A stretch of DNA of 64,000 bases from Aquatica leii (taxonomy: Eukaryota; Arthropoda; Insecta; Coleoptera; Lampyridae): positions 16,481,123-16,545,122 of the forward strand of contig CM069435.1 in assembly GCA_035610365.1 (NCBI GenBank). The letters are read 5' to 3'. Under the pieces are notes generated by a model. It was given only the letters and a program-made list of their open reading frames with translations, was not told the origin of the DNA and ran no database searches. A program made the translations under genes and the position numbers. Numbering within the stretch: the first letter of the stretch is position 1; each line of letters begins with the position of its first letter. Shown here in pieces: positions 11,291-23,534 of this stretch.

Positions 11291-13535
11291 AATATTTGTC
11301 ATCTCTAATAAAAATAACTTCTATCTGTTCATTATTGAACAATTTCTAAATAATTTAAAAATAATCCATTTACAGCATTACTTATATGAGTACAAGAAGT
11401 CTATTAATAGACTATTAGTATAAAATTAAGCGTTTTAGTAAAATTTACCATTTCGGGAGCAAGTGATTGTGAACTATCATGATTTTAAAGTCTCTCTTTA
11501 TCAACAAGTTTACGATTGAAGATATAAACAAAATTAATATCGTGATTAGTTCGGGAAAAGACATCTATCTCGTTAGTCCAGAAGTTTTTAGTAAAACAAC
11601 AAATATTGAATTTATTCAATAATGAAACAACAATGAGTGCGACTAAGAAAAATATTCAACTAAAGTTAAAAATATATGAGTTGTGTAGCGATTTAAAAAA
11701 TATCAAGCTGAAATGAGCAATAAATGTTGGAAATAATGATACATTTTTTATTTTACTATTATAGGTTTTATCATACATTAGTAAACATATTAGGAAGTCG
11801 GTGATAGTAAGGGAGGGAGGAAAAGATTATAAAATTTTGATTTGAATTGAATGTTATATTATTTTCGTGTATTTTTTTGTATTTTGGTTTGATTTATTGT
11901 TATTTATGCAATACTGTTTTTATTTATCCAGCTGTTGTGAGTTTCATCAAAGCCTAACTACTTTACATACATTTTAATACCGTTCTTTCCTAAAGTATTT
12001 TGTTTTTTTTTTTTAATTTGAATTTCGGGTGCGTTTGTGGAAGCTCGGGTACGCCCGCAATTTTTCTAATTTGAATTTCGTCTAAGTTCATATTCGGTCG
12101 TAAGATCGAGTTAGTTCAAGGTTTCGGGAGGAGGTAAAGGTGGCAACGTCTATTTTTTCTTTCGGTGTTAAATTACATATTAACGTACGGGTTATTGGCA
12201 CGGTTATAAAGTATTTATTCATTTCTTTAATAAAAATCATGCATTTAAAATTACTAGATGATTAGATTAAATTAACTTGAATAGATAGAATAAAACTACA
12301 GTTAACAATAAAGTAGTTTGGCTAACCCGTTCTTTCTAAACTATCTTGGGTGGTTTCTATCAAAAATTTTTAAGACCTCTTTAAAATCACACTTCAGATA
12401 TAAAGGATTATAGGACGGAAACCCTTAATGATTACATTTATTTACCGTTAAATACACTGCCACCGAATTAAAATAACAAAGTTTAAGGGGTAATACCTAG
12501 TCTGAATCAAAAAATGAGATTTTTTGATCTTTTTGTGATGTTATTAATGATTAGATGAATTTGAAATTTTCATGGTTCATTACACTTAACTTGATGTCCA
12601 AAGAAAAATTTTTTTTTAGTTTTTATGACAAAATGGCGGCTTAGCAATGCATAAAAAAAGGTTGATTTTTTAGGCGTCCCGCGGCTAGAACCACAAGTCT
12701 CAAACTAACGTATTTAAAACAATAGACATTTTTTTCTGACGTACTCGAGTATAACTACAGAAGTACATGTGGATATACAAAAATAATGATTTTTTGGAAA
12801 CTCGGGGGCAGTTTGAAAAGAAAAGTCGATTTTTCGACTAACAAATCGGTCTTCATTTGTCTATAAAAATCGTAATTCTTTATAAAACTTAAAAATCGTG
12901 TATACTTCTGTAGATAATCTATCTAAGAAGCTACAACCAAAATTTCAAGTCAATTGGATAAAAATTACTCGAATTCTACTGCTTGCCGTTTTTAAAAATA
13001 TGGTTTCGAGAAAAACGCATTTAAAGTTTTACAATGTATTTACTACACAGGCAATATATGTTCAATATTTGCTTCAAAGTACCAATTAACTCTATATGCA
13101 TCTTATTTAAAAAAAATTATGCAGTGTAAATTCGTAACGTCGGTGATGAATAAAATAGGACAAACTCGCCCTCAAATTTAATTTGTCGTTTAGAAAAGCT
13201 CGGATTTGCTTCAAAAATTCGTTTTTTACGTGCATTAAAAATTTTTTCAACAATATTCTTAACATGTTTTTGCTTCATTTAAACCAATTAAAAAATTCAA
13301 AAAATAAAAATTTAGACTAGAGATTGCGCTTAATAAGTTTTTTCTAATGAGAAAAGTAACTTAACTTCAATCATTTTGACTCACCCTGTAAATTTATATA
13401 ATACCGATTAAAATAATAACTAAAATCAATACAAAACGATGGAAATTAAAATAAATAAGTAATACATTTAAAAAATTTAATGAAAATTTTAAAAAACTTA
13501 AATAAAAAAAATTCAATATGTAAGCATTCTTTTTC
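11290..13535. other. Non-coding block of left arm
   Basis: AT-rich sequence without a supportable gene. About 11890-12000 resembles 14430-14545, a near-duplicate containing TTTATGCAATACTGTTT and the AGCTGTTG stretch, so the block carrying the gypsy fragment is bracketed by direct repeats. Position 13376-13391 reads TTTTGACTCACCCTGT, like termini of some insect DNA elements. Confidence 0.45.
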
Positions 13536-14401
13536 GAGTAAGTACAAATTAATTATAATAAGTACACAACCTCAGAAAACTGCGAACTTGATGTTTGTAG
13601 ATTTGTTTTGATCGAACTTTACTGGATCAGCCTTTACTTCATTCCAAGATACAACGTGGCCGAGGTTATTGCATTTTTTCTTAAATACGTGGCATTTCGT
13701 TGAGTTTAGTTTTAGTTTTTTCTCAAGTAGTCGTTGCAACACTCCCTTTAGGTTGTTCAAATGTTTTTCAAACGACCTTACAACCGCAGTGACGTCATCT
13801 AGATAAGCCAAGTACGTCTTCTAAGACAGTCTTTGCAAGATGGTCTCCATCAAACATTCGAATGTTCCTAGACCGTTACACAAACCGAAGGACATCACAG
13901 TGGACTGACATAAACCAGTTTCAATCGTAAAAGATGTCTTTTCATGATCTCTAGGTTCTAATTCTACCTGCCAGTAACCACTCTTCAAATCCAACATGGA
14001 AAACCAATGGGATCCTGAAAAAATGTCTAGAGTATCATCAATTCTTAGTAAAAGATAACTGTCTTTTTTATTCACTTCGTTAAGCTGACTGTAGTCCACG
14101 TAAAACCTCGTTAATCCATCCTTCTTCTTTACTAATACCACTAGGGACCTTCATAGACAATTATTTTAAGGTTTCATCACACCTTCTATTTCCATATGCA
14201 TAATTATTTGTTTGGCTTTTTCTAATTCGGGCAAAGGAAGCCGCCGTAGATGTTGTCGTATAGGTCTCTGGTGTTACCGCGTCAGTTCTTGTTTTGAAAC
14301 CACTTTCCAACGTAAACACATTTTGATACTGCTCGATCAACGCTTTAACTTTAATCAGCTAGTCTTGGCTGAGGTTTTGGCACTTGGTGGAGGTAAGAAT
14401 C
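13536..14401 (-). pseudogene. Gypsy RT fragment inside left arm
   Basis: This - strand stretch corresponds to the 8395-9270 part of the host gypsy pol: VLVKKKDG, YVDYSQLN, LDLKSGYWQVEL, the CNGLGTFECLMET region and AYLDDVTAVV (catalytic YLDD retained). It is diverged and broken by stops and frameshifts. It stops abruptly on both sides with no LTRs, so it is a captured or truncated piece, not an insertion with its own termini. Its mirror copy is at 20553-21432. Confidence 0.85.
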
Positions 14402-14535
14402 TTTTTGTGTATGATCGGTTTCTGTTTGAGTTTGATTTGTTGTTGTTTATGCAATACTGTTTCCATTTATCTAGCTGTTGTAAAATTCATCAATGCCTAT
14501 CCCGTTTACATACAGCATTCTTACACTGAATCACT

Positions 14536-14720
14536 TCTTAATTTGATAGGACATTTTTAACTATTATTTTTACATATAACGTTTTGAAATATTTTGTTGC
14601 AGTTTCGTGACCGCGTACTTCAAACGATATCTTGTCTCCTAACTTAAGTCGACAATCAGTAACTGTAATGTATGAACAATCATATGACGCGCCTAACAAA
14701 GAAAATGCAAGAAGGAGATG
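14536..14720 (-). pseudogene. Unassigned Polinton-borne reading frame (left copy)
   Basis: A GC-richer stretch reads AFSLLGASYDCSYITV, then TDCRLKLGDKISFEVRG and ATKYFKTLY on the - strand without a stop for about 60 codons. The right-arm copy (20250-20417) has two extra bases that shift its frame, so this copy is the less damaged one. I do not recognise the family. It is probably a piece of a former Polinton gene. Confidence 0.4.
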
Positions 14721-15061
14721 CTAGCGCACGATCGAAGGAAATGCAACCGCATTTGTGACGACAAGGTGCAAGACATAAGACGCATAACGTAATGTAATGT
14801 AATTAACATAAATCAAGAATGTGGTCTTAATAAAGATTTGTTGTTATTTTTAACCAACATTTTTAATATACAACCATGCATAGATAACAATAACCTGCTT
14901 GCTTGTATAAGATTTTCCATTTATCTTTAGTATAACTTATTATTCAAGATTTATAGATAATATATCGATTAAAGCTTTTTCCTATAGGACTGAATATGAA
15001 CTTTTGCCTGACCATATCAGATATTTATTATCTAGAAGTCTGTGTGAAATAACAAAATATG

Positions 15062-16295
15062 GTTGTAGAACATACATATATGTATATTAGCTATTGTTTT
15101 ATGTGTATCGTCCCGTACTTTTTCCAAAGTTATTTGAATATGTTTATTTATGTGGCGACCAAATTTGTCTAAACTCATTGTCATATTTAATTATTGGCGC
15201 TTTCTGTAGTTTTTCTAGAATAGAGACAATTTCGTTTGTGTGACCTGTATGGCCTGCTATTTTAGATGCTACTAACAACCTCAACCTGTCAAATAATTCG
15301 TTTGCATTATCTTAATAAACATATTCGGTATGATGCTTGTTGACTTCTTTAAACATTTATTTTCTTAAGGTTTTTTTGAATCTCTTTGGTGTTTCTGAAT
15401 ACCCAGGTTATAACAAAATATATGAGAGCAATAATAGATTTATATATGTCAGATCGCGTTTTTTGTATGTAACTATTAGGATCAAAGTTACTTCTGCAAA
15501 CATTACTGATATCTAAAATTTCTTTGTATATATCCAAATCTCTTTAATTATACGTTTTAGGAGTGTTTTTAAATATTAATGGGAGTTCCTTTGTATAATT
15601 TCCTATATACTTTTATATCTACACCAAAAAATTCTACTGCTGACGTTCCTATAAAGCACTTTTCTTAAAAACTATCATGCTTTATTTCAGTTCTGTGATT
15701 TAACATGAATCATAGCATCTATATATCTTTAAGGAGGCAATTCATCAAATTCTGCTAAGTATTCTTCATAAATATTACTATCAAGTATTTCTTCTATATT
15801 TTGTTTACTTTCTTTAACCAACTGTTGTATTAGATCGTATAATTCATAATCATCTACCTAAGCTAAACGTTCTGAAATTATAACGTCTTCTTTTAAATTT
15901 GAAATTGTAGTAGCATTATCATCAAAAATCTTTTGATCTTCTGTTTTATTTACTTTATCATCTTTTAAGGATTTAATTTTTTTTTTTGAAGATTCAAAAG
16001 TTTTCAACTGCATGTATTTGCATGTTTTTAAAAGTCTGAAGCGGAGCAGATTCAACAATATTTTCATGTTTTGGTTTTAGATTTTGTTCATATTTATTCT
16101 TAAGAGAAGAGAACTTAGTATTTTTAACCTCTCATTGATCTGATATAGTTGCCAAACATTAATTATAGGAAAAAATGCGTTTTCCTTTATAATTTCACCT
16201 TATTTTAGTAATTCAAATTTGCGTTTTAATTCTTCTCTTTTTTTTTAACTTTTTGGTTAATTCTTTTTCATTCAATAAATTATGATATGAATGCA
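15062..16295 (-). pseudogene. Decayed Polinton-type conserved gene (left copy)
   Basis: Mirror of 18657-19890; see that entry. The pieces include the YKEIL-to-RSDIYKSI block (15349-15537) and the RLRLLVAS-to-NEIVSIL block (about 15200-15306), with stops and frame changes. Confidence 0.65.
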
Positions 16296-16539
16296 TTGTG
16301 GTTAAACCTCAACGTAGTTTTTGTTTTTTCTAATATTAATTGAATATACTTCTACACTTCTTTATTAATCGTTCGCAACGATTAGACAATTAAACAGCCT
16401 GCAAACAGAGCAGAATGCTAACGGTAAACTATATAGTTTGTACAACAGTATTATTTGTACACAAACCATTGATAAATTAAACAGTTTTCTTATTGAGTAA
16501 GCAAATTATCTATAAATGAGGAAGTGATTTGTTGTTAAT

Positions 16540-17208
16540 TTATATAGATGGCTTATACAGTATTAAATCTTTTATTGTGAGATGGGTTTTTCTGTATCTA
16601 CCCGAATTAATATCTCTTTTCTTATCGATTACTAATAAACCATAATTGTTTTTTCAACAGATTGAACACATCTTAAATTAGTCAAATGATAAATCCGCAC
16701 TCATACATATTATCCTCATAAATATAATGTAGATATAATGCATCTTGTTTGAACACTATTATAAAGTTAGCATTATCGCCAATTAATTGTTTTGGAATGC
16801 GGCTATTGATTTGACATAAGTAAAAACAATCTATCTTATTGTGACTAAAACATTATCTCATTAAATTTTGTTTATCACCCGTCACATTATCAAAAATAAT
16901 GAAAGAATTTGATTTTGCTTCAGACGGGGGAGGTATGTTACTTTCTTAAATTACTAAAAGAAAATGAGATTTAGAGTAAACATAAACGTTTTGAAACGCA
17001 AATCATTAATACGTTCAATTAAGCTAACTATTATATTGGTTTTTCCACAATTTGATGGTTCATTAATAAGACAACGAATTAATGATGATAATAACTTTCC
17101 AGGTCTCCTACAGGTTTCAAAATTTCTTATATTATTATTTGTGACTGTTCGTAAAAGTGGTTGTTGTAGTATTTGCTTTTTGATAGTAGAGTGCAATGTG
17201 TCTATCAC
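16540..17208 (-). pseudogene. Decayed packaging ATPase (left copy)
   Basis: Mirror of 17741-18410. The Walker A-like PSNCGKTN is within 16954-17208 on the - strand. Start and end follow the right-arm copy. Confidence 0.75.
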
Positions 17209-17377
17209 ACATATGAATATAACAACATTCCAATTTAGTGAGTTAGTGTGTATCCGATGGCAAACATGTTTCCAAATTACTAAAAGAAAAACAGTTTATA
17301 CCCTCAATAGCTGTTAACAAATTCTCTAAATATTGGTAATGTGCATGAAAAAAAGATTTAAAGCTGTTTTAGACCAA

Positions 17378-17571
17378 AACTGAGAATGCGTTTATCGTCA
17401 TAAGGACTAAGAACAATTTTACTTTGTTTAACTAAAGTCGTTGATTAGTTTAATTTTTTTTTTATTAAGCAAACATTTTTTATAAACGTGAAAGGTAATT
17501 GATTTGATTGAAGACCTTTTAGAGATCTTAGATTTTTTTAAGGTGGCGCTACTGAGCGTGATCAATTCTGA
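17378..17571. other. Central spacer of the palindrome (194 bp)
   Basis: The arms stop pairing after AGACCAA (17371-17377) and TTGGTCT (17572-17578). The sequence between is unique, AT-rich and non-coding. As the only unpaired part of the element it would form the loop of a hairpin DNA or RNA. Confidence 0.85.
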
Positions 17572-17740
17572 TTGGTCTAAAACAGCTTTAAATCTTTTTT
17601 TCATGCACATTACCAATATTTAGAGAATTTGTTAACAGCTATTAAGGGTATAAACTGTTTTTCTTTTAGTAATTTGGAAACATGTTTGCCATCGGATACA
17701 CACTAACTCACTAAATTGGAATGTTGTTATATTCATATGT

Positions 17741-18410
17741 GTGATAGACACATTGCACTCTACTATCAAAAGGCAAATACTACAACAACCACTTTTACTA
17801 ACAGTCACAAATAATAATATAAGAAATTTTGAAACCTGTAGGAGACCTGGAAAGTTATTATCATCATTAATTCGTTGTCTTATTAATGAACCATCAAATT
17901 GTGGAAAAACCAATATAATAGTTAGCTTAATTGAACGTATCAATGATTTGCGTTTCAAAACGTTTATGTTTACTCTAAATCTCATTTTCTTTTAGTAATT
18001 TAGAAAGTAACATACCTCCCCCGTCTAAAGCAAAATCAAATTCCTTCATTCTTTTTGATAATGTGGCGGGTGATAAACAAAATTTAATGAGATAATGTTT
18101 TAGTCACAATAAGATAGATTGTTTTTACTTATGTCAAATCAATAGCCGCATTCCAAAACAATTAATTGGCGATAATGCTAACTTTATAATAGTGTTCAAA
18201 CAAGATGCATTATATCTACATTATATTTATGAGGATAATATGTATGAGTGCGGATTTATCATTTGACTAATTTAAGATGTGTTCAATCTGTTGAAAAAAC
18301 AATTATGGTTTATTAGTAATCGATAAGAAAAGAGATATTAATTCGGGTAGATACAGAAAAACCCATCTCACAATAAAAGATTTAATACTGTATAAGCCAT
18401 CTATATAGAT
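17741..18410 (+). pseudogene. Decayed Polinton-type packaging ATPase (right copy)
   Basis: The pieces follow the order of the FtsK/HerA-like (A32-type) DNA-packaging ATPase of Polintons and related viruses. A Walker A-like PSNCGKTNIIVSLIE sits in 17741-17995. The later blocks are read across frames to about 18410: a Walker B region around 18050, DCFYLCQ and ANFIIVFKQD around 18115-18195, then KMCSIC near 18270-18290 and a NSGRYRKT-like end. It would have powered genome packaging. Several stops and frameshifts make it inactive, and the P-loop glycine before the Ser is replaced (PSNCGKT). Its position next to the centre makes it the innermost gene of each arm. Confidence 0.78.
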
Positions 18411-18656
18411 TAACAACAAATCACTTCCTCATTTATAGATAATTTGCTTACTCAATAAGAAAACTGTTTAATTTATCAATGGTTTGTGTACAAATAATAC
18501 TGTTGTACAAACTATATAGTTTACCGTTGCATAGCATTCTGCTCTGTTTGCAGGCTGTTTAATTGTCTAATCGTTGCGAACGATTAATAAAGAAGTGTAG
18601 AAGTACATTCAATTAATATTAGAAAAAACAAAAACTACGTTGAGGTTTAACCACAA

Positions 18657-19890
18657 TGCATTCATATCATAATTTATTGAATGAAAAAGAATTAACCAAA
18701 AAGTTAAAAAAAAAGAGAAGAATTAAAACGCAAATTTGAATTACTAAAATAAGGTGAAATTATAAAGGAAAACGCATTTTTTCCTATAATTAATGTTTGG
18801 CAACTATATCAGATCAATGAGAGGTTAAAAATACTAAGTTCTCTTCTCTTAAGAATAAATATGAACAAAATCTAAAACCAAAACATGAAAATATTGTTGA
18901 ATCTGCTCCGCTTCAGACTTTTAAAAACATGCAAATACATGCAGTTGAAAACTTTTGAATCTTCAAAAAAAAAAATTAAATCCTTAAAAGATGATAAAGT
19001 AAATAAAACAGAAGATCAAAAGATTTTTGATGATAATGCTACTACAATTTCAAATTTAAAAGAAGACGTTATAATTTCAGAACGTTTAGCTTAGGTAGAT
19101 GATTATGAATTATACGATCTAATACAACAGTTGGTTAAAGAAAGTAAACAAAATATAGAAGAAATAGTTGATAGTAATATTTATGAAGAATACTTAGCAG
19201 AATTTGATGAATTGCCTCCTTAAAGATATATAGATGCTATGATTCATGTTAAATCACAGAACTGAAATAAAGCATGATAGTTTTTAAGAAAAGTTCTTTA
19301 TAGGAACGTCAGCAGTAGAATTTTTTGGTGTAGATATAAAAGTATATAGGAAATTATACAAAGGAACTCCCATTAATATTTAAAAACACTCCTAAAACGT
19401 ATAATTAAAGAGATTTGGATATATACAAAGAAATTTTAGATATCAGTAATGTTTGCAGAAGTAACTTTGATCCTAATAGTTACATACAAAAAACGCGATC
19501 TGACATATATAAATCTATTATTGCTCTCATATATTTTGTTATAACCTGGGTATTCAGAAACACCAAAGAGATTCAAAAAAACCTTAAGAAAATAAATGTT
19601 TAAAGAAGTCAACAATCATCATACCGAATATGTTTATTAAGATAATGCAAACGAATTATTTGACAGATTGAGGTTGTTAGTAGCATCTAAAATAGCAGGC
19701 CATACAGGTTACACAAACGAAATTGTCTCTATTCTAGAAAAACTACAGAAAGCGCCAATAATTAAATATGACAATGAGTTTAGACAAATTTGGTCGCCAC
19801 ATAAATAAACATATTCAAATAACTTTGGAAAAAGTACGGGACGATACACATAAAACAATAGCTAATATACATATATGTATGTTCTACAAC
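18657..19890 (+). pseudogene. Decayed Polinton-type conserved gene (right copy)
   Basis: A lysine-rich start at 18657 (MHSYHNLLNEKELTKKLKKK) is followed, with frame changes, by an acidic stretch around 19100-19222 and a VDIKVYRKLYKGTP piece near 19330-19370. Next come YKEILDISN...DPNSY...RSDIYKSIIA (19415-19530), then ELFDRLRLLVAS with the GHTGYTNEIVSIL continuation (about 19650-19735), and DKFGRHINKHI near 19780. This order (YKGTP, DPNSY, RLRLL-AGHTG-NEI) is one I associate with a conserved structural-type gene of insect Polintons and relatives. I do not assign it a firm name. It is inactivated by stops. Confidence 0.65.
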
Positions 19891-20249
19891 CATATTTTGT
19901 TATTTCACACAGACTTCTAGATAATAAATATCTGATATGGTCAGGCAAAAGTTCATATTCAGTCCTATAGGAAAAAGCTTTAATCGATATATTATCTATA
20001 AATCTTGAATAATAAGTTATACTAAAGATAAATGGAAAATCTTATACAAGCAAGCAGGTTATTGTTATCTATGCATGGTTGTATATTAAAAATGTTGGTT
20101 AAAAATAACAACAAATCTTTATTAAGACCACATTCTTGATTTATGTTAATTACATTACATTACGTTATGCGTCTTATGTCTTGCACCTTGTCGTCACAAA
20201 TGCGGTTGCATTTCCTTCGATCGTGCGCTAGCATCTCCTTCTTGCATTT

Positions 20250-20417
20250 TCTTTGTTAGGCGCGCGTCATATGATTGTTCATACATTACAGTTACTGATT
20301 GTCGACTTAAGTTAGGAGACAAGATATCGTTTGAAGTACGCGGTCACGAAACTGCAACAAAATATTTCAAAACGTTATATGTAAAAATAATAGTTAAAAA
20401 TGTCCTATCAAATTAAG
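20250..20417 (+). pseudogene. Unassigned Polinton-borne reading frame (right copy)
   Basis: Mirror of 14536-14720 with a 2-bp insertion (GGCGCGCGTC against GGCGCGTC) that shifts the frame before the ASYDCSYITV piece. The family is not recognised. Confidence 0.35.
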
Positions 20418-20552
20418 AAGTGATTCAGTGTAAGAATGCTGTATGTAAACGGGATAGGCATTGATGAATTTTACAACAGCTAGATAAATGGAAACAGTAT
20501 TGCATAAACAACAACAAATCAAACTCAAACAGAAACCGATCATACACAAAAA

Positions 20553-21432
20553 GATTCTTACCTCCACCAAGTGCCAAAACCTCAGCCAAGACTAGCTGAT
20601 TAAAGTTAAAGCGTTGATCGAGCAGTATCAAAATGTGTTTACGTTGGAAAGTGGTTTCAAAACAAGAACTGACGCGGTAACACCAGAGACCTATACGACA
20701 ACATCTACGGCGGCTTCCTTTGCCCGAATTAGAAAAAGCCAAACAAATAATTATGCATATGGAAATAGAAGGTGTGATGAAACCTTAAAATAATTGTCTA
20801 TGAAGGTCCCTAGTGGTATTAGTAAAGAAGAAGGATGGATTAACGAGGTTTTACGTGGACTACAGTCAGCTTAACGAAGTGAATAAAAAAGACAGTTATC
20901 TTTACTAAGAATTGATGATACTCTAGACATTTTTTCAGGATCCCATTGGTTTTCCATGTTGGATTTGAAGAGTGGTTACTGGCAGGTAGAATTAGAACCT
21001 AGAGATCATGAAAAGACATCTTTTACGATTGAAACTGGTTTATGTCAGTCCACTGTGATGTCCTTCGGTTTGTGTAACGGTCTAGGAACATTCGAATGTT
21101 TGATGGAGACCATCTTGCAAAGACTGTCTTAGAAGACGTACTTGGCTTATCTAGATGACGTCACTGCGGTTGTAAGGTCGTTTGAAAAACATTTGAACAA
21201 CCTAAAGGGAGTGTTGCAACGACTACTTGAGAAAAAACTAAAACTAAACTCAACGAAATGCCACGTATTTAAGAAAAAATGCAATACCTTGGCCACGTTG
21301 TATCTTGGAATGAAGTAAATGCTGATCCAGCAAAGTTCGAGCAGTGCAAGCATGATCAAAACAAATCTACAAACATCAAGTTTGTAGTTTTCTTGGGTTG
21401 TGTACTTATTATAATCAATTTGTACTCGAAAA
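20553..21432 (+). pseudogene. Gypsy RT fragment inside right arm
   Basis: Mirror of 13536-14401. It runs from the equivalent of 8395 (CTCAGCCAAGAC) through LDLKSGYWQVEL and YLDDVT to the equivalent of 9270 in the intact pol. Stops and frameshifts are present. It starts and ends abruptly without LTRs. Confidence 0.85.
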
Positions 21433-23534
21433 AGAATGCTTACAAGTTGATTTTTTTTAATTTAAGTTCTTTATTCTTTATATTATTAAGCGCAATCTCT
21501 AGTCTAAATTTTTTTATTTTTTGAATTTTTTTAATTGGTTTAAATGAAGCAAAAACATGTTAAGAATATTGTTGAAAAAAATTTTTAATGCACGTAAAAA
21601 ACGAATTTTTGAAGCAAATCCGAGCTTTTCTAAACGACAAATTAAACTTGAGGGCGAGTTTGTCCTATTTTATTCATCACCGACGTTACGAATTTACACT
21701 GCATAATTTTTTTAAAATAAGATGCATATAGAGTTAATTGGTACTTTGAAGCAAATATTGAACATATATTGCCTGTGTAGTAAATACATTGTAAAACTTT
21801 AAATGCGTTTTTCTCGAAACCATATTTTTAAAAACGGCAAGCAGTAGAATTCGAGTAATTTTTATCCAATTGACTTGAAATTTTGGTTGTAGCTTCTTAG
21901 ATAGATTATCTACAGAAGTATACACGATTTTTAAGTTTTATAAAGAATTACCATTTTTATAGACAAATGAAGACCGATTTGTTAGTCGAAAAATCGACTT
22001 TTCTTTTCAAACTGCCCCCGAGTTTCCAAAAAATCATTATTTTTGTATATCCACATGTACTTCTGTAGTTATACTCGAGTACGTCAGAAAAAAATGTCTA
22101 TTGTTTTAAATACGTTAGTTTGAGACTTGTGGTTCTAGCCGCGGGACGCCTAAAAAATCAACCTTTTTTTATGCATTGCTAAGCCGCCATTTTGTCATAA
22201 AAACTAAAAAAAAAATTTTTTTCTTTGGACATCAAGTTAAGTGTAATGAACCCTGAAAATTTCAAATTCATCTAATCATTAATAACATCACAAAAAGATC
22301 AAAAAATCTCATTTTTTGATTCAGACTAGGTATTACCCCTTAAACTTTGTTATTTTAATTCGGTGGCAGTGTATTTAACGGTAAATAAATGTAATCATTA
22401 AGGGTTTCCGTCCTATAATCCTTTATATCTGAAGTGTGATTTTAAAGAGGTCTTAAAAATTTTTGATAGAAACCACCCAAGATAGTTTAGAAAGAACGGG
22501 TTAGCCAAACTACTTTATTGTTAACTGTAGTTTTATTCTATCTATTCAAGTTACTTTAATCTAATCATCTAGTAATTTTAAATGCATGATTTTTATTAAA
22601 GAAATGAATAAATACTTTATAACCGTGCCAATAACCCGTACGTTAATATGTAATTTAACACCGAAAGAAAAAATAGACGTTGCCACCTTTACCTCCTCCC
22701 GAAACCTTGAACTAACTCGATCTTACGACCGGATATGAACTTAGACGAAATTCAAATTAGAAAAATTGCGGGCGTACCCGAGCTTCCACAAACGCACCCG
22801 AATTTCAAATTTAAAAAAAAAACAAAATACTTTAGGAAAGAACGGTATTAAAATGTATTTAAAGTAGTTACGCTTTGATCAAACTCACAACAGCTGGATA
22901 AATAAAAACAGTATTGCATAAATAACAATAAACCAAACCAAAATAGAAAAAAATACACGAAAATAATATAACATTCAATTCAAATCGAAATTTTATAATC
23001 TTTTCCTCCCTCCCTTACTATCACCGACTTCCTAATATGTTTACTAATGTATGATAAAACCTATAATAGTAAAATAAAAAATGTATCATTATTTCCAACA
23101 TTTATTGCTCATTTCAGCTTGATATTTTTTAAATCGCTACACAACTCATAGATTTTTAACTCTAGTTGAATATTTTTCTTAGTCGCACTCATTGTTGTTT
23201 CATTATTGAATAAATTCAATATTTGTTGTTTTACTAAAAACTTCTGGACTAACGAGATAGATGTCTTTTCCCGAACTAATCACGATATTAATTTTGTTTA
23301 TATCTTCAATCGTAAACTTGTTGATAAAGAGAGACTTTAAAATCATGATAGTTCACAATCACTTGCTCCCGAAATGGTAAATTTTACTAAAACGCTTAAT
23401 TTTATACTAATAGTCTATTAATAGACTTCTTGTACTCATATAAGTAATGCTGTAAATGGATTATTTTTAAATTATTTAGAAATTGTTCAATAATGAACAG
23501 ATAGAAGTTATTTTTATTAGAGATGACAAATATT
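21433..23534. other. Non-coding block of right arm
   Basis: Mirror of 11290-13535 apart from the deletion near 21470. No gene seen. Confidence 0.5.

Larger units (their letters stand above)
10024..17377 (-). repeat. Left arm of the palindrome
   Basis: The inverse of 17572-24796. The pairing was checked by eye at the tips, in the gypsy fragment and at the centre. Genes in this arm read leftward. Differences from the right arm are scattered substitutions, a 2-bp indel near 14687, and about 131 bp present here (roughly 13370-13530) but missing on the right. Confidence 0.93.
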
